The position numbers were made by a program, and so were the translations under genes. A DNA stretch of 64,000 bases from Fimbriimonadales bacterium. Lineage in GTDB: Bacteria > Armatimonadota > Fimbriimonadia > Fimbriimonadales > GBS-DC. The notes under the pieces are model-generated. The model was not told where the DNA came from. It saw only the letters and a program-made list of their open reading frames with translations, and did not search any database. The stretch covers positions 1,825,221-1,889,220 of the forward strand of contig AP024673.1 in assembly GCA_025998675.1 (NCBI GenBank), in the 5' to 3' direction. Each line of letters starts with the position of its first letter. Within the stretch, counting starts at the first letter, position 1. Of this stretch, positions 56,720 through 64,000 are shown in pieces.

Positions 56720-56870
56720 GCCTCTCGCAGCCGCCTGGTCGACAACAACTGGGCAATCTTGGAACCTCTCCTCAAAGAAGCCATCCACGGACGCACGCGC
56801 AACGCCATCGGCGCACCCCGTAAGTATCCCCTGCGCGAAATCGTCAACGCTATCCTCTACGCGCAGGGGA
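56720..56870 (+). pseudogene. N-terminal fragment of an IS5-family transposase
   Basis: RLVDNNWAILEPLLKEAIHGRTRNAIGAPRKYPLREIVNAILYAQGSVV matches the fragment at 37315-37556 (YRNDLTDKEWAIIEPLLKKA…). The catalytic part is missing and the end runs into the 3' flank of the CDGSH gene. Confidence 0.7.
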
Positions 56871-56904
56871 GTGTGGTGAGGGCGTCGGGTTCGTTCGAAG
56901 AGGC

Positions 56905-57108
56905 TCAGTCTTCCTCATCGTCGGGGGCGGTCTCCAGCGCCTCGATAATCGCGGGTCCCGCGTTGCCTTCCAGCGTCTTGTGCGTGCCGTCGCAGAACGG
57001 GAACTCTGCGGAGCGCATGCAGCGGCACAGAGCGATACGCTCGCCCGGCTCGAGCTTCATCACAGTGCGCAGCTTGCCGTTGCGCTCTTCGGTCTCGTGA
57101 ATCGCCAT
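56905..57108 (-). CDS. CDGSH iron-sulfur domain protein
   Basis: 67 aa. The signature CRCMRSAEFPFCDGTH supplies the three Cys and one His that bind a labile [2Fe-2S] cluster. The length is that of minimal bacterial CDGSH proteins; the role is likely redox or Fe-S related. GGAGGG precedes the ATG. It begins 14 bases after the aminopeptidase stop and is probably co-transcribed with it. Confidence 0.92.
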   Translation of the reverse strand: MAIHETEERNGKLRTVMKLEPGERIALCRCMRSAEFPFCDGTHKTLEGNAGPAIIEALETAPDDEED

Positions 57109-57122
57109 TGGATACCCTCCTG

Positions 57123-58253
57123 TCAGTAGTTGAGCGGTTGTAGCTGGGGCTGGGTGAACTGCCCATCTTTGCGCACCAGCACGCCGTCGAAGTAGATTTC
57201 GCCGCCGCCGTACTCAGGACGCTGGATGACCACCAGGTCCCAGTGTACCTGCGAGCGGTTGCCGTTGTCCGCCTCGCCGTAGGCGTTGCCCGGCGTGAAG
57301 TGGAACGACCCCGCGATTTTCTCGTCGAACAGGGTGTCGTTCATCGGGTGCAGAATGTAGCGGTTGAAGCCCAGCGACCACTCGCCGATGTAGCGCGCGC
57401 CCTCGTCCGAGTCGAGAATACGATTCAGCTTGCGCGGGTTGCCCGCTCCCGGACGGTCGCCGTCGTCCGCGCAGGTCGCCTCCACAATCTTGCCCTTCTG
57501 CAGCCTGAAGCGGATGTCGCGGTACAGGTTGCCCTCGTACACGCTGTTGGTGTTGATTGTGATTTCGCCTTCCACCGAGTCGCGCACAGGGCAGGTGAAG
57601 CACTCGCCGTCGGGGATGTTGTGCGTGCCGTAGCAGGGCACAACGCCGATGCCTTCAATCGAAAAGCGCAGGTCTGTGCCCGGTCCCTTGATATGCACCT
57701 CGCGCGTGCGCTGCATGAGTTCCACCAGTGGGGCGACATCGCGCGCCATCTGGGCGTAGTCCAGCGTGCAGACGCGGAAGTAGAAGTCCTCGAACGCCTC
57801 GGTGCTCATGTTGGCGGCTTGCGCCATGCCGTGCGTGGGCCAGCGCAGCACGACCCAGCGCGTTTTGGGCACGCGCACCTCCTGATGCACGGGAACCCAC
57901 CAGTGCTGGCGCACGAGTTGCATCTGGGTCTGGGGGATGTCGGACATCTCGGCGTAGTTGGGCGCGCCGCGCAGCCCGATATAGCCCTGCACGCCCTCCA
58001 TCTGGGCGCGTTCCAGCCCCGCGAGGAACTTAATCTGCGCCTCGCTCGCGTGCTGATACAGCGCGCGCAGGGCGGGCGTCTGCTTAATCAACGGGATTGC
58101 CTCGCCGCCTGCCGCATGCACCGTGCGCATCAGCAACGCGACGAACTCGGCGGGCATATCGAACGCTTCGATCAGCACACGCTCGCCGGGCTGCACGCGC
58201 ACCGAATGATGCACCAGCACATCCGCCAGTTTCTGCCAGCGTGCGTCGATCAT
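57123..58253 (-). CDS. M29 family aminopeptidase
   Basis: 376 aa metallo-aminopeptidase of the thermophilic aminopeptidase T/AmpS family. Metal-site segments are present: EGEITINTNSVYEGNLYRD, IGEWSLGFNRYILHP, AGSFHFTPGNAYGE and VHWDLVV (His-x-Asp). It releases N-terminal residues from peptides, complementing the Tricorn homologue. The start overlaps the stop of the NodB-like gene (ATGA). The three genes 58987-56905 form an operon. Confidence 0.92.
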   Translation of the reverse strand: MIDARWQKLADVLVHHSVRVQPGERVLIEAFDMPAEFVALLMRTVHAAGGEAIPLIKQTPALRALYQHASEAQIKFLAGLERAQMEGVQGYIGLRGAPNYAEMSDIPQTQMQLVRQHWWVPVHQEVRVPKTRWVVLRWPTHGMAQAANMSTEAFEDFYFRVCTLDYAQMARDVAPLVELMQRTREVHIKGPGTDLRFSIEGIGVVPCYGTHNIPDGECFTCPVRDSVEGEITINTNSVYEGNLYRDIRFRLQKGKIVEATCADDGDRPGAGNPRKLNRILDSDEGARYIGEWSLGFNRYILHPMNDTLFDEKIAGSFHFTPGNAYGEADNGNRSQVHWDLVVIQRPEYGGGEIYFDGVLVRKDGQFTQPQLQPLNY

Positions 58254-58987
58254 AGCGTGTACTCCGAGACAATCTGGGTCAGGGTTGCGAAGCGGGCGTT
58301 GTGCTTTTTCAGCAGCAGAATCGCCTCGCGCAGGGTCTCCACGCTGTCGTGATAATCGTAGCCGCCCAGACAGATGATAGGCGTGCCTTGATCGAGGTGA
58401 TGGTTCAGGATGGGTTCCACGACCTCCCAGCCCTGATCGAGGTATCCGATTTTGCCGTTGGCGGTCGCGACAGGCACAATCAGAATCTTCGCCTCTCCTT
58501 GCTTGCGCACATCCTGATAGGAGGGATGGTACGGCTTGGCGGGCGCGCCGTCCCAGTCCACAAACATTCGGTACTCGGCGTCGGGAACCGCGCTGCTGTC
58601 CACCAGGAACCCCATGTCTTCCAGATACTTCAGGTCGGGGGGGATAAGCGCGTAGCTGCCAGCACGGAACGCGGTCGGCTTGAGGTGAATCTGCTTCAGC
58701 AAATCTTTGCCCGTCTGAATCATCTCGCCGCGCTCGCGGGGGTCTTCGATGTAATGTCCCTGCGCGTCCTCAAAATGCAGGTGCAAGCCAAACTCGTGCC
58801 ACGAGGGGATTCGATGCAGATACTCACGATAATAGAGTTGCACATTCGCCATCGGGTCTTTGCCTGAGACCTGTATCATCCAGGTCAGGGGTATCGTAAA
58901 CTCCTCTGCCACTTTGATATACTCCTGCGTATAGCAGCGCGGGTAGTCTGCGGCTTCGCAGTCCAGTGTAATCGCAACGGTCGGCAT
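58250..58987 (-). CDS. Polysaccharide deacetylase-like (NodB fold) protein
   Basis: 245 aa. The NodB start (VAITLDCEAADYP), the HxxxxH-like HEFGLHLHFED, AFRAGSYALIPPDLKYLEDMGFLVDSSAVPD and the C-terminal VETLREAILLLKKHNARFATLTQIVSEY match the carbohydrate esterase 4 fold. No signal peptide is found, so it may act in the cytoplasm on a small amide or sugar. GGAGGAGG precedes the ATG. Confidence 0.85.
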   Translation of the reverse strand: MPTVAITLDCEAADYPRCYTQEYIKVAEEFTIPLTWMIQVSGKDPMANVQLYYREYLHRIPSWHEFGLHLHFEDAQGHYIEDPRERGEMIQTGKDLLKQIHLKPTAFRAGSYALIPPDLKYLEDMGFLVDSSAVPDAEYRMFVDWDGAPAKPYHPSYQDVRKQGEAKILIVPVATANGKIGYLDQGWEVVEPILNHHLDQGTPIICLGGYDYHDSVETLREAILLLKKHNARFATLTQIVSEYTL

Positions 58988-59066
58988 GGTTATCAGTCCT
59001 CCTCCGCGTTAGTCGCAGGGGTTGGGTTCGTCGGCGCGTTGGGGATTCCTGCTACTTTTTCAGCCT

Positions 59067-59450
59067 TCAATCGGGCATGTCGGGCAGGGAAAGTTTGCCC
59101 TGTTCGCGCAGCCAGCGCAGGGCGGCGGCGGCGTAGCGACGAGAACTGCCCATCCAGTCGCGCACGCGGGCGACGGTAATCGGCGGCGGCAGCGTGCGCA
59201 GATGCGCGGCAAGCGCGTGCAGATGCTCGGCGGCGAAGTAAATCTCCTCGCCCGCGTCGGCAATCTCGCCGCGTTCGACGCCGACCTGCAGCATGGCGCG
59301 CACCGCGTCGGGCGGCGCGCCGACCAGCCGCGACGCCGCGCGCACGGACGGCGGCGCGTACCCCGCCTCACGGTACACCGCCAGCACCCGCTGGTAGAAC
59401 GCCTCGTGCCGCGCCTTCCACCGACGCGGCGCAGAGTCAGCGCTCTGCAT
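59067..59450 (-). CDS. SelB-like C-terminal winged-helix fragment
   Basis: 127 aa from ATG 59450. RHEAFYQRVLAVYREAGYAPPSVRAA … AMLQVGVERGEIADAGEEIYFAAEHLHALAAHLR … ITVARVRDWMGSSRRYAAAALRWLREQG closely follows the last two winged helices of the selenocysteine elongation factor SelB (…FRDLLGTSRKYALPLLE). The GTPase part is missing, so it is either a stand-alone RNA-binding protein or a truncated selB. The ATG overlaps the end of the preceding methyltransferase frame in its shifted form. Confidence 0.6.
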   Translation of the reverse strand: MQSADSAPRRWKARHEAFYQRVLAVYREAGYAPPSVRAASRLVGAPPDAVRAMLQVGVERGEIADAGEEIYFAAEHLHALAAHLRTLPPPITVARVRDWMGSSRRYAAAALRWLREQGKLSLPDMPD

Positions 59451-60725
59451 TGCCTTTCCGTCGTCCTGCCTCTTCTCCTGCAATAAACCGTTCAAGGTAG
59501 CGATGGGGCTGCGCGCGGTCGGCGACCGCCAGACGCATCTCAATCATTTTGCGGTTGATGAAGAGTCGGTTGGTAAGATACATATAGACAGGCGCGGGCT
59601 GTCAGCGCTGTCCGACGCTCCTTCGAATCGCAACAGCACGCGCTTGCCCGCCACATAGGTTTTCAGGTAGTTGAGGGCGCGTGTTTGCAGAGGCGCAGGC
59701 ACGCGCACGCCCAGCAGCGCCACCTGCACGCCCTCGTCGGTACGCAGGATGGGCGTCTCTCCCTCGAAGCGAACGGCTGCCGTGATGCGGTAGGTTTTCT
59801 CTTCGGTCGCAGCGGCGTGCGCGCGGGCGTCTACGGGCGCGGCGTCCTTGATGCGCGGCGCATACCCTGCGGGCGGTTCAACAGGCGTCAGCGGCGTCTC
59901 GCGCAGGTGAACGCTCAGATTCGGCGGCAGCAGGCTGTCCGCGCCCAGCCGCTGCCGAATCAGGGGTACGAAGTCGGGCTGGATTTCGTAGCCAATCGCG
60001 TTTCGGTTCAGCGTGAGCGCCGCCTGCAAAGTCGTGCCGCTGCCCACAAACGGGTCCAGCACCGTCTCGCCGACCAGCGAGAACATCCGTATCAGGCGGC
60101 GGGGCAGCTCTTCGGGGAACATCGCCTCGTGTCGCGTCTGGCGCTCGCCTGCGAACTGCCAGTGCCCGCTGAAGAGGGTTTTCCACTCGTCGGTGGTCAG
60201 CGCGGAGGCTTCACGCGCCGCCGCCGATACCCCGGGCGACTTGCCCGGCTTGCGGAACAGCAGGATATACTCGTAGTCCAGCTCCACAATCCCGTTGGGC
60301 GGGTAGGGGAACGACCCCATCACCACCGCGCCGCCTGATGGGCGCATCGTTGTCTTCTTTTGCCAGATAATCGCGCCCAGATAATCGAAACCGATGGTCT
60401 CGCACTGGGCGATAATCTCCGCGTGCAGGGGGATTACCTTATATTGCCCGTAGAGATTCGCGCGCGCGAACTGGTCGCCGATGTTAATGCACAGGCGGCG
60501 TCCGGGCATTAGCACGCGCCAGCACTCGCGCCACACCCGACTGAGGTCATACAGGTACTCGTGCAGGGTCTGCCCGTAGCCAATCTGGCAGGGCGTCCCG
60601 TAGTCCTTGATGTGCCAGTAGGGAGGCGAGGTGACAATCAGGGCGACGCTTTCGTCGGGCGTCTCCGCCATCGTGCGGCTGTCGGCGATGTAGACCTGTG
60701 CGCAGCAAGCGTTGCTCGACGCCAT
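59451..60725 (-). CDS. Site-specific DNA methyltransferase with SNase-like tail, probable frameshift
   Basis: The frame from ATG 60725 gives 393 aa to 59544. Motif IV is ALIVTSPPYWHIKDYG and motif I (permuted) is VLDPFVGSGTTLQAAL, the beta-type N4-cytosine/N6-adenine order. After a linker a nuclease-like beta domain begins (YRITAAVRFEGETPILRTDEGVQVALLGVRV … YLKTYVAGKRVLLRFEG). Near 59600 the frame drifts to LSICILPTDSSSTAK-stop. The other frame continues VYMYLTNRLFINRKMIEMRLAVADRAQPHRYLERF, as expected for a Staphylococcal-nuclease-like tail, ending at 59451. A one-base indel or sequencing error is likely. Which restriction partner, if any, is unknown. Confidence 0.75.
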
Positions 60726-60743
60726 CGGCAACAGTATACCCGC

Positions 60744-62810
60744 CTACTTCCCCGCTGGGGGCTTGTACGGCTCCGGGCGGTTCGCGATTACGAAAAGGTA
60801 CTGTTTGCTTTCGCCGCCGGGCGCAAGGAACTCGATCACCCACCCGCGCATGGGTACCTTCAGCAGGCGGCTGTCGGGATAGCGTTCCTGCAAATCCTGC
60901 ACATGTTGCGGCAGTTGCTCGGCGCCCGTATCGGTAGAGGCGGGAGGCAAATAATAGGTCATGCCCTCGGAGACCAGCAAAAAGCCTGTTGTTTCCCGGC
61001 GGGGCGACAGGCGCACGGCGGGCGATTCAGGACGCGGGGCGGACTCGTCATCCGTATTTCCCACTGGAAAAAGCGTCTCTCCCAGCGAGTGAGTCCTGTT
61101 CGCCAGCTGACTGGGCGTGTCGGTTCGCGGCAGCGGCTCACGGAAGAGCGCTTGGGGCGGCGGGAAGTCGTCCCCGCAGGCAGTCAGAAAGCGCCGTTGC
61201 TGGGTCGGGTTGAACTGGCTGGCTATCAGCCACTCGCCCGACTCCAGCGCGCGCCGCTGCGCAGGGGCAAGCGACGCCAGAAAGTGCAACGCGGGCAGGC
61301 ACGAGATTAGCGGGTCCAGGTCGAACTGCGTCAGCATCAGCGACAACGCCTCCGTCTCCATGTAGCGCCGTACCTGCGCTTCGGAGAGTTGCCCCGCCAG
61401 CTCGATGTAATCGTTCAGCGTGAGCGGCTCGTGGGCGGCTTTTTGTTCCAGTCGGCGCAGCGTCGCTTCGGGCAGCTCCAGCGTGCGCCGCTCCCAGTAG
61501 TCGCGATGGCGTCCCAGCAGGTAGTCGCCCTCCAGCCGCAGCCAGAGGTGGTCCCGCAGTTGCGTCAGGCGCCTGCGCGGGGTGAACCCGTCGCGTGCAA
61601 TCGCGATGCTCGCGCCGCGCAGCGCGTCGGCAATCACGGGCATCTGCGCCTGAATCGCCAGATACTCCAGCGCGTCGGCGGTCGTGCCCAATTCGATGTC
61701 GCGCGCGAGCGCAGGGGACTCGGCGTAGTCGGGCAGCGGCGGCAGCGGCTCTTTAGAGCGCGGCTGTTCGGGCAGCGCGGCTTCCAATGCGCTCGGCTCA
61801 GACGCCCAGTCGTCCCAGAACTGCCCATAGCCGCCCCGCCGCAAATATTCGTAAGGGGGCTGATGGCGATACGAATACCGCTGCAGCATCGGACGCGATT
61901 CAGCCGAAGAGTCGTCCTCAGGCTGTTGCTGTGTGATACTGATTATCTCGGACTGGAGACCGCCCAGAAACGGCGAGTAGCGAATCCAGACGCCCCAGAA
62001 GTCGGGATTGCGACTCTCGAAGGTCAGCGTGATATTGTCCTCGCGCGTCGCCCAGCGCGCGTTACGCTGATAGTTGGGCAGCAGCGCGTCAGGCGGCGCG
62101 GCGTAGATATTCGGAGCGGGCTTGGAACTCAGCCCGATGGTCTCCCCCTGCAGCAACCGCTCGATAACCGCATCGGGCAAGGACGCCAGACACAGATAGA
62201 CCACGCCCAATGCAGGATACTGTAGCACATTCACATCTGGCTCCATCTGCGAGCCTGTCCAGTGCTGGATGGGTTGCGGCGTGAGGAGGTGCAGCAGGAC
62301 GGAGCGAAGCGCTGTTCTGGGGCTGGCGTCACGGGCGTTGTCTGCTGCTGCCTGATCGCGGAGCTTGCGTCGCTGTTCGACAGGCAATCGGCTGATTTCG
62401 CGTGTGAGCGCAACCAGGTCGTACACAAACTGGCGTCGTTGCGCCTCCAGAGCGCGCACGGCTTTCTCTTCCTGCAGGCGCGTCTCATCAGGCACATACA
62501 GCACATAGGCGTCTTCATCCTTGCGCCACGCATAGCGCAACGCCGCCGCCAGCTGCGTCAAAATCTCATGCGCGGGGCGCTCCTGCACAAACACGGCGAC
62601 TTTCTCGTCGGCGATGGCGTCCTGACAGCGCAGGGCGACGCCGAGCCGATTGCTGAGGGTGCGCAGGGCGTCGCGCAACGGCTCCATCTTGACCCAGACG
62701 GTGATGCGCCGTTGCAGGGCAGGCTCCTGCGACAACTCCACAGGCTGCGCCCACGCCAGTCCCCAGCAACAGACAACTGCGAACACCGAAAGCCTTCTCC
62801 AGACTCGCAT
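60744..62810 (-). CDS. Exported protein with secretin/TonB short N-terminal domain
   Basis: 688 aa from ATG 62810. A signal peptide (RVWRRLSVFAVVCCWGLAWAQ) is followed by an STN-like domain (RRITVWVKMEPLRDALRTLSNRLGVALRCQDAIADEKVAVFVQERPAHEILTQLA … YAWRKDEDAYVLY). The remaining 560 aa are not recognised; there is no secretin beta-barrel (no clear VPxLxxIPxLG). It contains repeated TADALEYLAIQAQMPVIADAL-like STN-related sequence near residue 390. A periplasmic protein acting on or near the pilus/secretion channel is possible. Divergent from the aldehyde dehydrogenase. Confidence 0.7.
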   Translation of the reverse strand: MRVWRRLSVFAVVCCWGLAWAQPVELSQEPALQRRITVWVKMEPLRDALRTLSNRLGVALRCQDAIADEKVAVFVQERPAHEILTQLAAALRYAWRKDEDAYVLYVPDETRLQEEKAVRALEAQRRQFVYDLVALTREISRLPVEQRRKLRDQAAADNARDASPRTALRSVLLHLLTPQPIQHWTGSQMEPDVNVLQYPALGVVYLCLASLPDAVIERLLQGETIGLSSKPAPNIYAAPPDALLPNYQRNARWATREDNITLTFESRNPDFWGVWIRYSPFLGGLQSEIISITQQQPEDDSSAESRPMLQRYSYRHQPPYEYLRRGGYGQFWDDWASEPSALEAALPEQPRSKEPLPPLPDYAESPALARDIELGTTADALEYLAIQAQMPVIADALRGASIAIARDGFTPRRRLTQLRDHLWLRLEGDYLLGRHRDYWERRTLELPEATLRRLEQKAAHEPLTLNDYIELAGQLSEAQVRRYMETEALSLMLTQFDLDPLISCLPALHFLASLAPAQRRALESGEWLIASQFNPTQQRRFLTACGDDFPPPQALFREPLPRTDTPSQLANRTHSLGETLFPVGNTDDESAPRPESPAVRLSPRRETTGFLLVSEGMTYYLPPASTDTGAEQLPQHVQDLQERYPDSRLLKVPMRGWVIEFLAPGGESKQYLFVIANRPEPYKPPAGK

Positions 62811-62828
62811 AGACTCACCCGCACAATA

Positions 62829-62867
62829 GTTTCGAAACAGTCCGCTCCGATTCCTGCCATGCAGGAA
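62829..62867. promoter_or_regulatory. Two palindromes in the divergent promoter region
   Basis: GTTTCGAAAC (62829-62838) is a perfect 10-bp palindrome. TTCCTGC-CAT-GCAGGAA (62851-62867) is a perfect 7-3-7 palindrome containing the motif that recurs before other genes. Possible operators for the flanking genes. Confidence 0.45.
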
Positions 62868-62897
62868 AATTTGAACATCTGTTCGAATCTGCAGGGT

Positions 62898-64000
62898 ATG
62901 GAGCGGATAGTGGTCCGAAGCCCTGCGGATGGGAGCGTGGTGGGCGAAGTGGCGCTCACGCCGCCCGAGGCGATTGAGGCGATGGCGCAGCGGGCGCATC
63001 AGGCGTATCTGCACTGGCGCACGGTTCCCCTGCATCAGCGCGTGGCGCCGCTGCGTCGCCTGAAGCGACTGATTCTGCAGGAGCGGCATGCAATCGCCGA
63101 GCTGGTCGCCCGCGAGCAGGGCAAGCCGCGCATCGAGGCGATGATTGTGGAGCTGTTCCCGCCGCTGGATGTGAGCGCGTTTCTGATGTACGAGGGCGTG
63201 CGTTTGCTCCAGCCGCGGCGCGTGCGCTCGCGAAATCCCTTCTTCAGCGACCGACGCAGCACTTACTATTTCCATCCCTATGGCGTGTGGGCGGTGATTG
63301 CCCCGTGGAACTACCCGTTCACCATCCCGATGACTCAGCTGATGGCGCTCACGCTGGCGGGCAACGCCGCGCTGCTCAAGCCGTCGCCGCTGACCCCGCA
63401 CATCGGCGCGAAGGTCGTGGAGCTGTTCGAGCGGGCGGGCTTTCCGGAGGGGCTGGTGCAGGTGGTGCAGGGCGGCGCGGCGCAGGGCGAGGCGCTCTTA
63501 GCCAGCCCGACCGTGCGCGGGGTTATCTTCACAGGCAGCGTGCCCGTCGGGCGATTGGTCGCCGAGCAAGCTGCGCGCACTAACAAAAAGGTGATTCTGG
63601 AGCTGGGCGGCAAAGACCCCGCGCTTGTGCTGGCGGACGCCGACCTGCAGCACACCGCGCAAGGCATCGCATGGGCGGCGATGGTCAACGCGGGGCAGAC
63701 CTGCGCCTCCATCGAGCGGGTGTATGTGGAAGCGCGCGTCTACGAGCCGTTTCTGGACGCCCTGCGGGCGGAGCTGACGAAAATTCGGCTGGGGCACCCC
63801 CTGCACGAAGACACCGACATGGGTCCTGTGATTGCGCCGTTCCAGCGCGAGCGCGTCCAGCGGCATATCGAGGACGCCTGCGCGCGGGGCGGGCGTATCC
63901 TGACGGGCGGGCGCGTGCGCACCGAGCTGGGCGAGTTGTATCACGAGCCGACGCTGATTGCCGACGCCACCGACGAGATGCTCGGCATGCAGGAGGAGAC
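62898..64000 (+). CDS. Aldehyde/succinate-semialdehyde dehydrogenase (partial, runs off the end)
   Basis: NAD(P)-dependent aldehyde dehydrogenase, at least 367 aa within the window. VIAPWNYPFTIPMTQLMALTLAGNAALLKPSP (cofactor site), FTGSVPVGRLVAEQA, the general base in VILELGGKDPALVL and the catalytic Cys in NAGQTCASIERVYVE are present. ATG 62898 is used; an in-frame ATG at 62859 lies inside a palindrome. The 3' end is missing, so subfamily is uncertain (succinate semialdehyde or broad aliphatic). Confidence 0.92.
   Translation, partial: MERIVVRSPADGSVVGEVALTPPEAIEAMAQRAHQAYLHWRTVPLHQRVAPLRRLKRLILQERHAIAELVAREQGKPRIEAMIVELFPPLDVSAFLMYEGVRLLQPRRVRSRNPFFSDRRSTYYFHPYGVWAVIAPWNYPFTIPMTQLMALTLAGNAALLKPSPLTPHIGAKVVELFERAGFPEGLVQVVQGGAAQGEALLASPTVRGVIFTGSVPVGRLVAEQAARTNKKVILELGGKDPALVLADADLQHTAQGIAWAAMVNAGQTCASIERVYVEARVYEPFLDALRAELTKIRLGHPLHEDTDMGPVIAPFQRERVQRHIEDACARGGRILTGGRVRTELGELYHEPTLIADATDEMLGMQEE

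Overview
The window is a GC-rich (roughly 60 %) bacterial chromosome segment. The gene set suggests a free-living, probably thermophilic member of the Armatimonadota (Fimbriimonadales-like). This is an inference from several traits: a type IV prepilin of the kind with a C-terminal 'WADGHVKAM' motif, a recurring dockerin-like 'DADLLxVLFxFG' repeat at the ends of secreted proteins, a Tricorn protease, an M29 aminopeptidase, and a mix of Shine-Dalgarno-led and apparently leaderless genes. No rRNA or ribosomal-marker comparison could be run.

Layout. 1-6.5 kb: housekeeping (ZIP metal transporter, sugar-isomerase-like protein, thioredoxin-like protein, infC-rpmI-rplT-pheS, malate/lactate dehydrogenase, FmdB-type zinc ribbon, cytidine deaminase). 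6.6-22.3 kb: membrane and lipoproteins, citrate synthase, a PPC/dockerin secreted protein, acyl-CoA ligase, galE, a double retropepsin-PDZ protein, a GspF/PilC-J-domain pair, tRNA-Glu, an alpha/beta hydrolase and guaB. 22.3-26.9 kb: a LacI-family operon of secreted carbohydrate-related proteins behind a consensus promoter with two LacI-type operators. 27-34.4 kb: a secreted HetC-like/beta-gamma-crystallin protein, a Tat-exported Gfo/Idh oxidoreductase, an esterase, a Cys-rich membrane protein, and a biotin-carrier-like protein that lacks the biotinylated lysine. 34.5-43.4 kb: an accessory island with a decayed toxin-antitoxin pair and a large RHS/YD polymorphic-toxin gene followed by displaced C-terminal cassettes and small candidate immunity genes. 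43.5-46.8 kb: Tricorn protease homologue. 46.9-50 kb: a repeat-rich zone with a MITE, an intact IS inserted in a hairpin repeat, and a two-repeat CRISPR-like array. 50-56.5 kb: nucleotidyltransferase, glycosyltransferases and a flippase for surface polysaccharide. 56.5-64 kb: a transposase fragment, CDGSH protein, M29 aminopeptidase, NodB-like deacetylase, a SelB-like winged-helix fragment, a DNA methyltransferase with a probable 3' frameshift, an STN-domain protein and the start of an aldehyde dehydrogenase.

The most notable system is the RHS locus. Its signal peptide and its 1.3 kb-codon body are in different frames, separated by a run of 11 G on the coding strand; 12 G would join them. The gene sits behind a perfect TTGACA-N17-TATAAT promoter. 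Downstream, two further copies of the last part of the RHS core, each with a different tip and a small gene behind it, together with shorter core fragments, look like a store of alternative toxin tips. The simplest reading is a phase-variable, tip-switching contact toxin. A homopolymer sequencing error must be excluded first.
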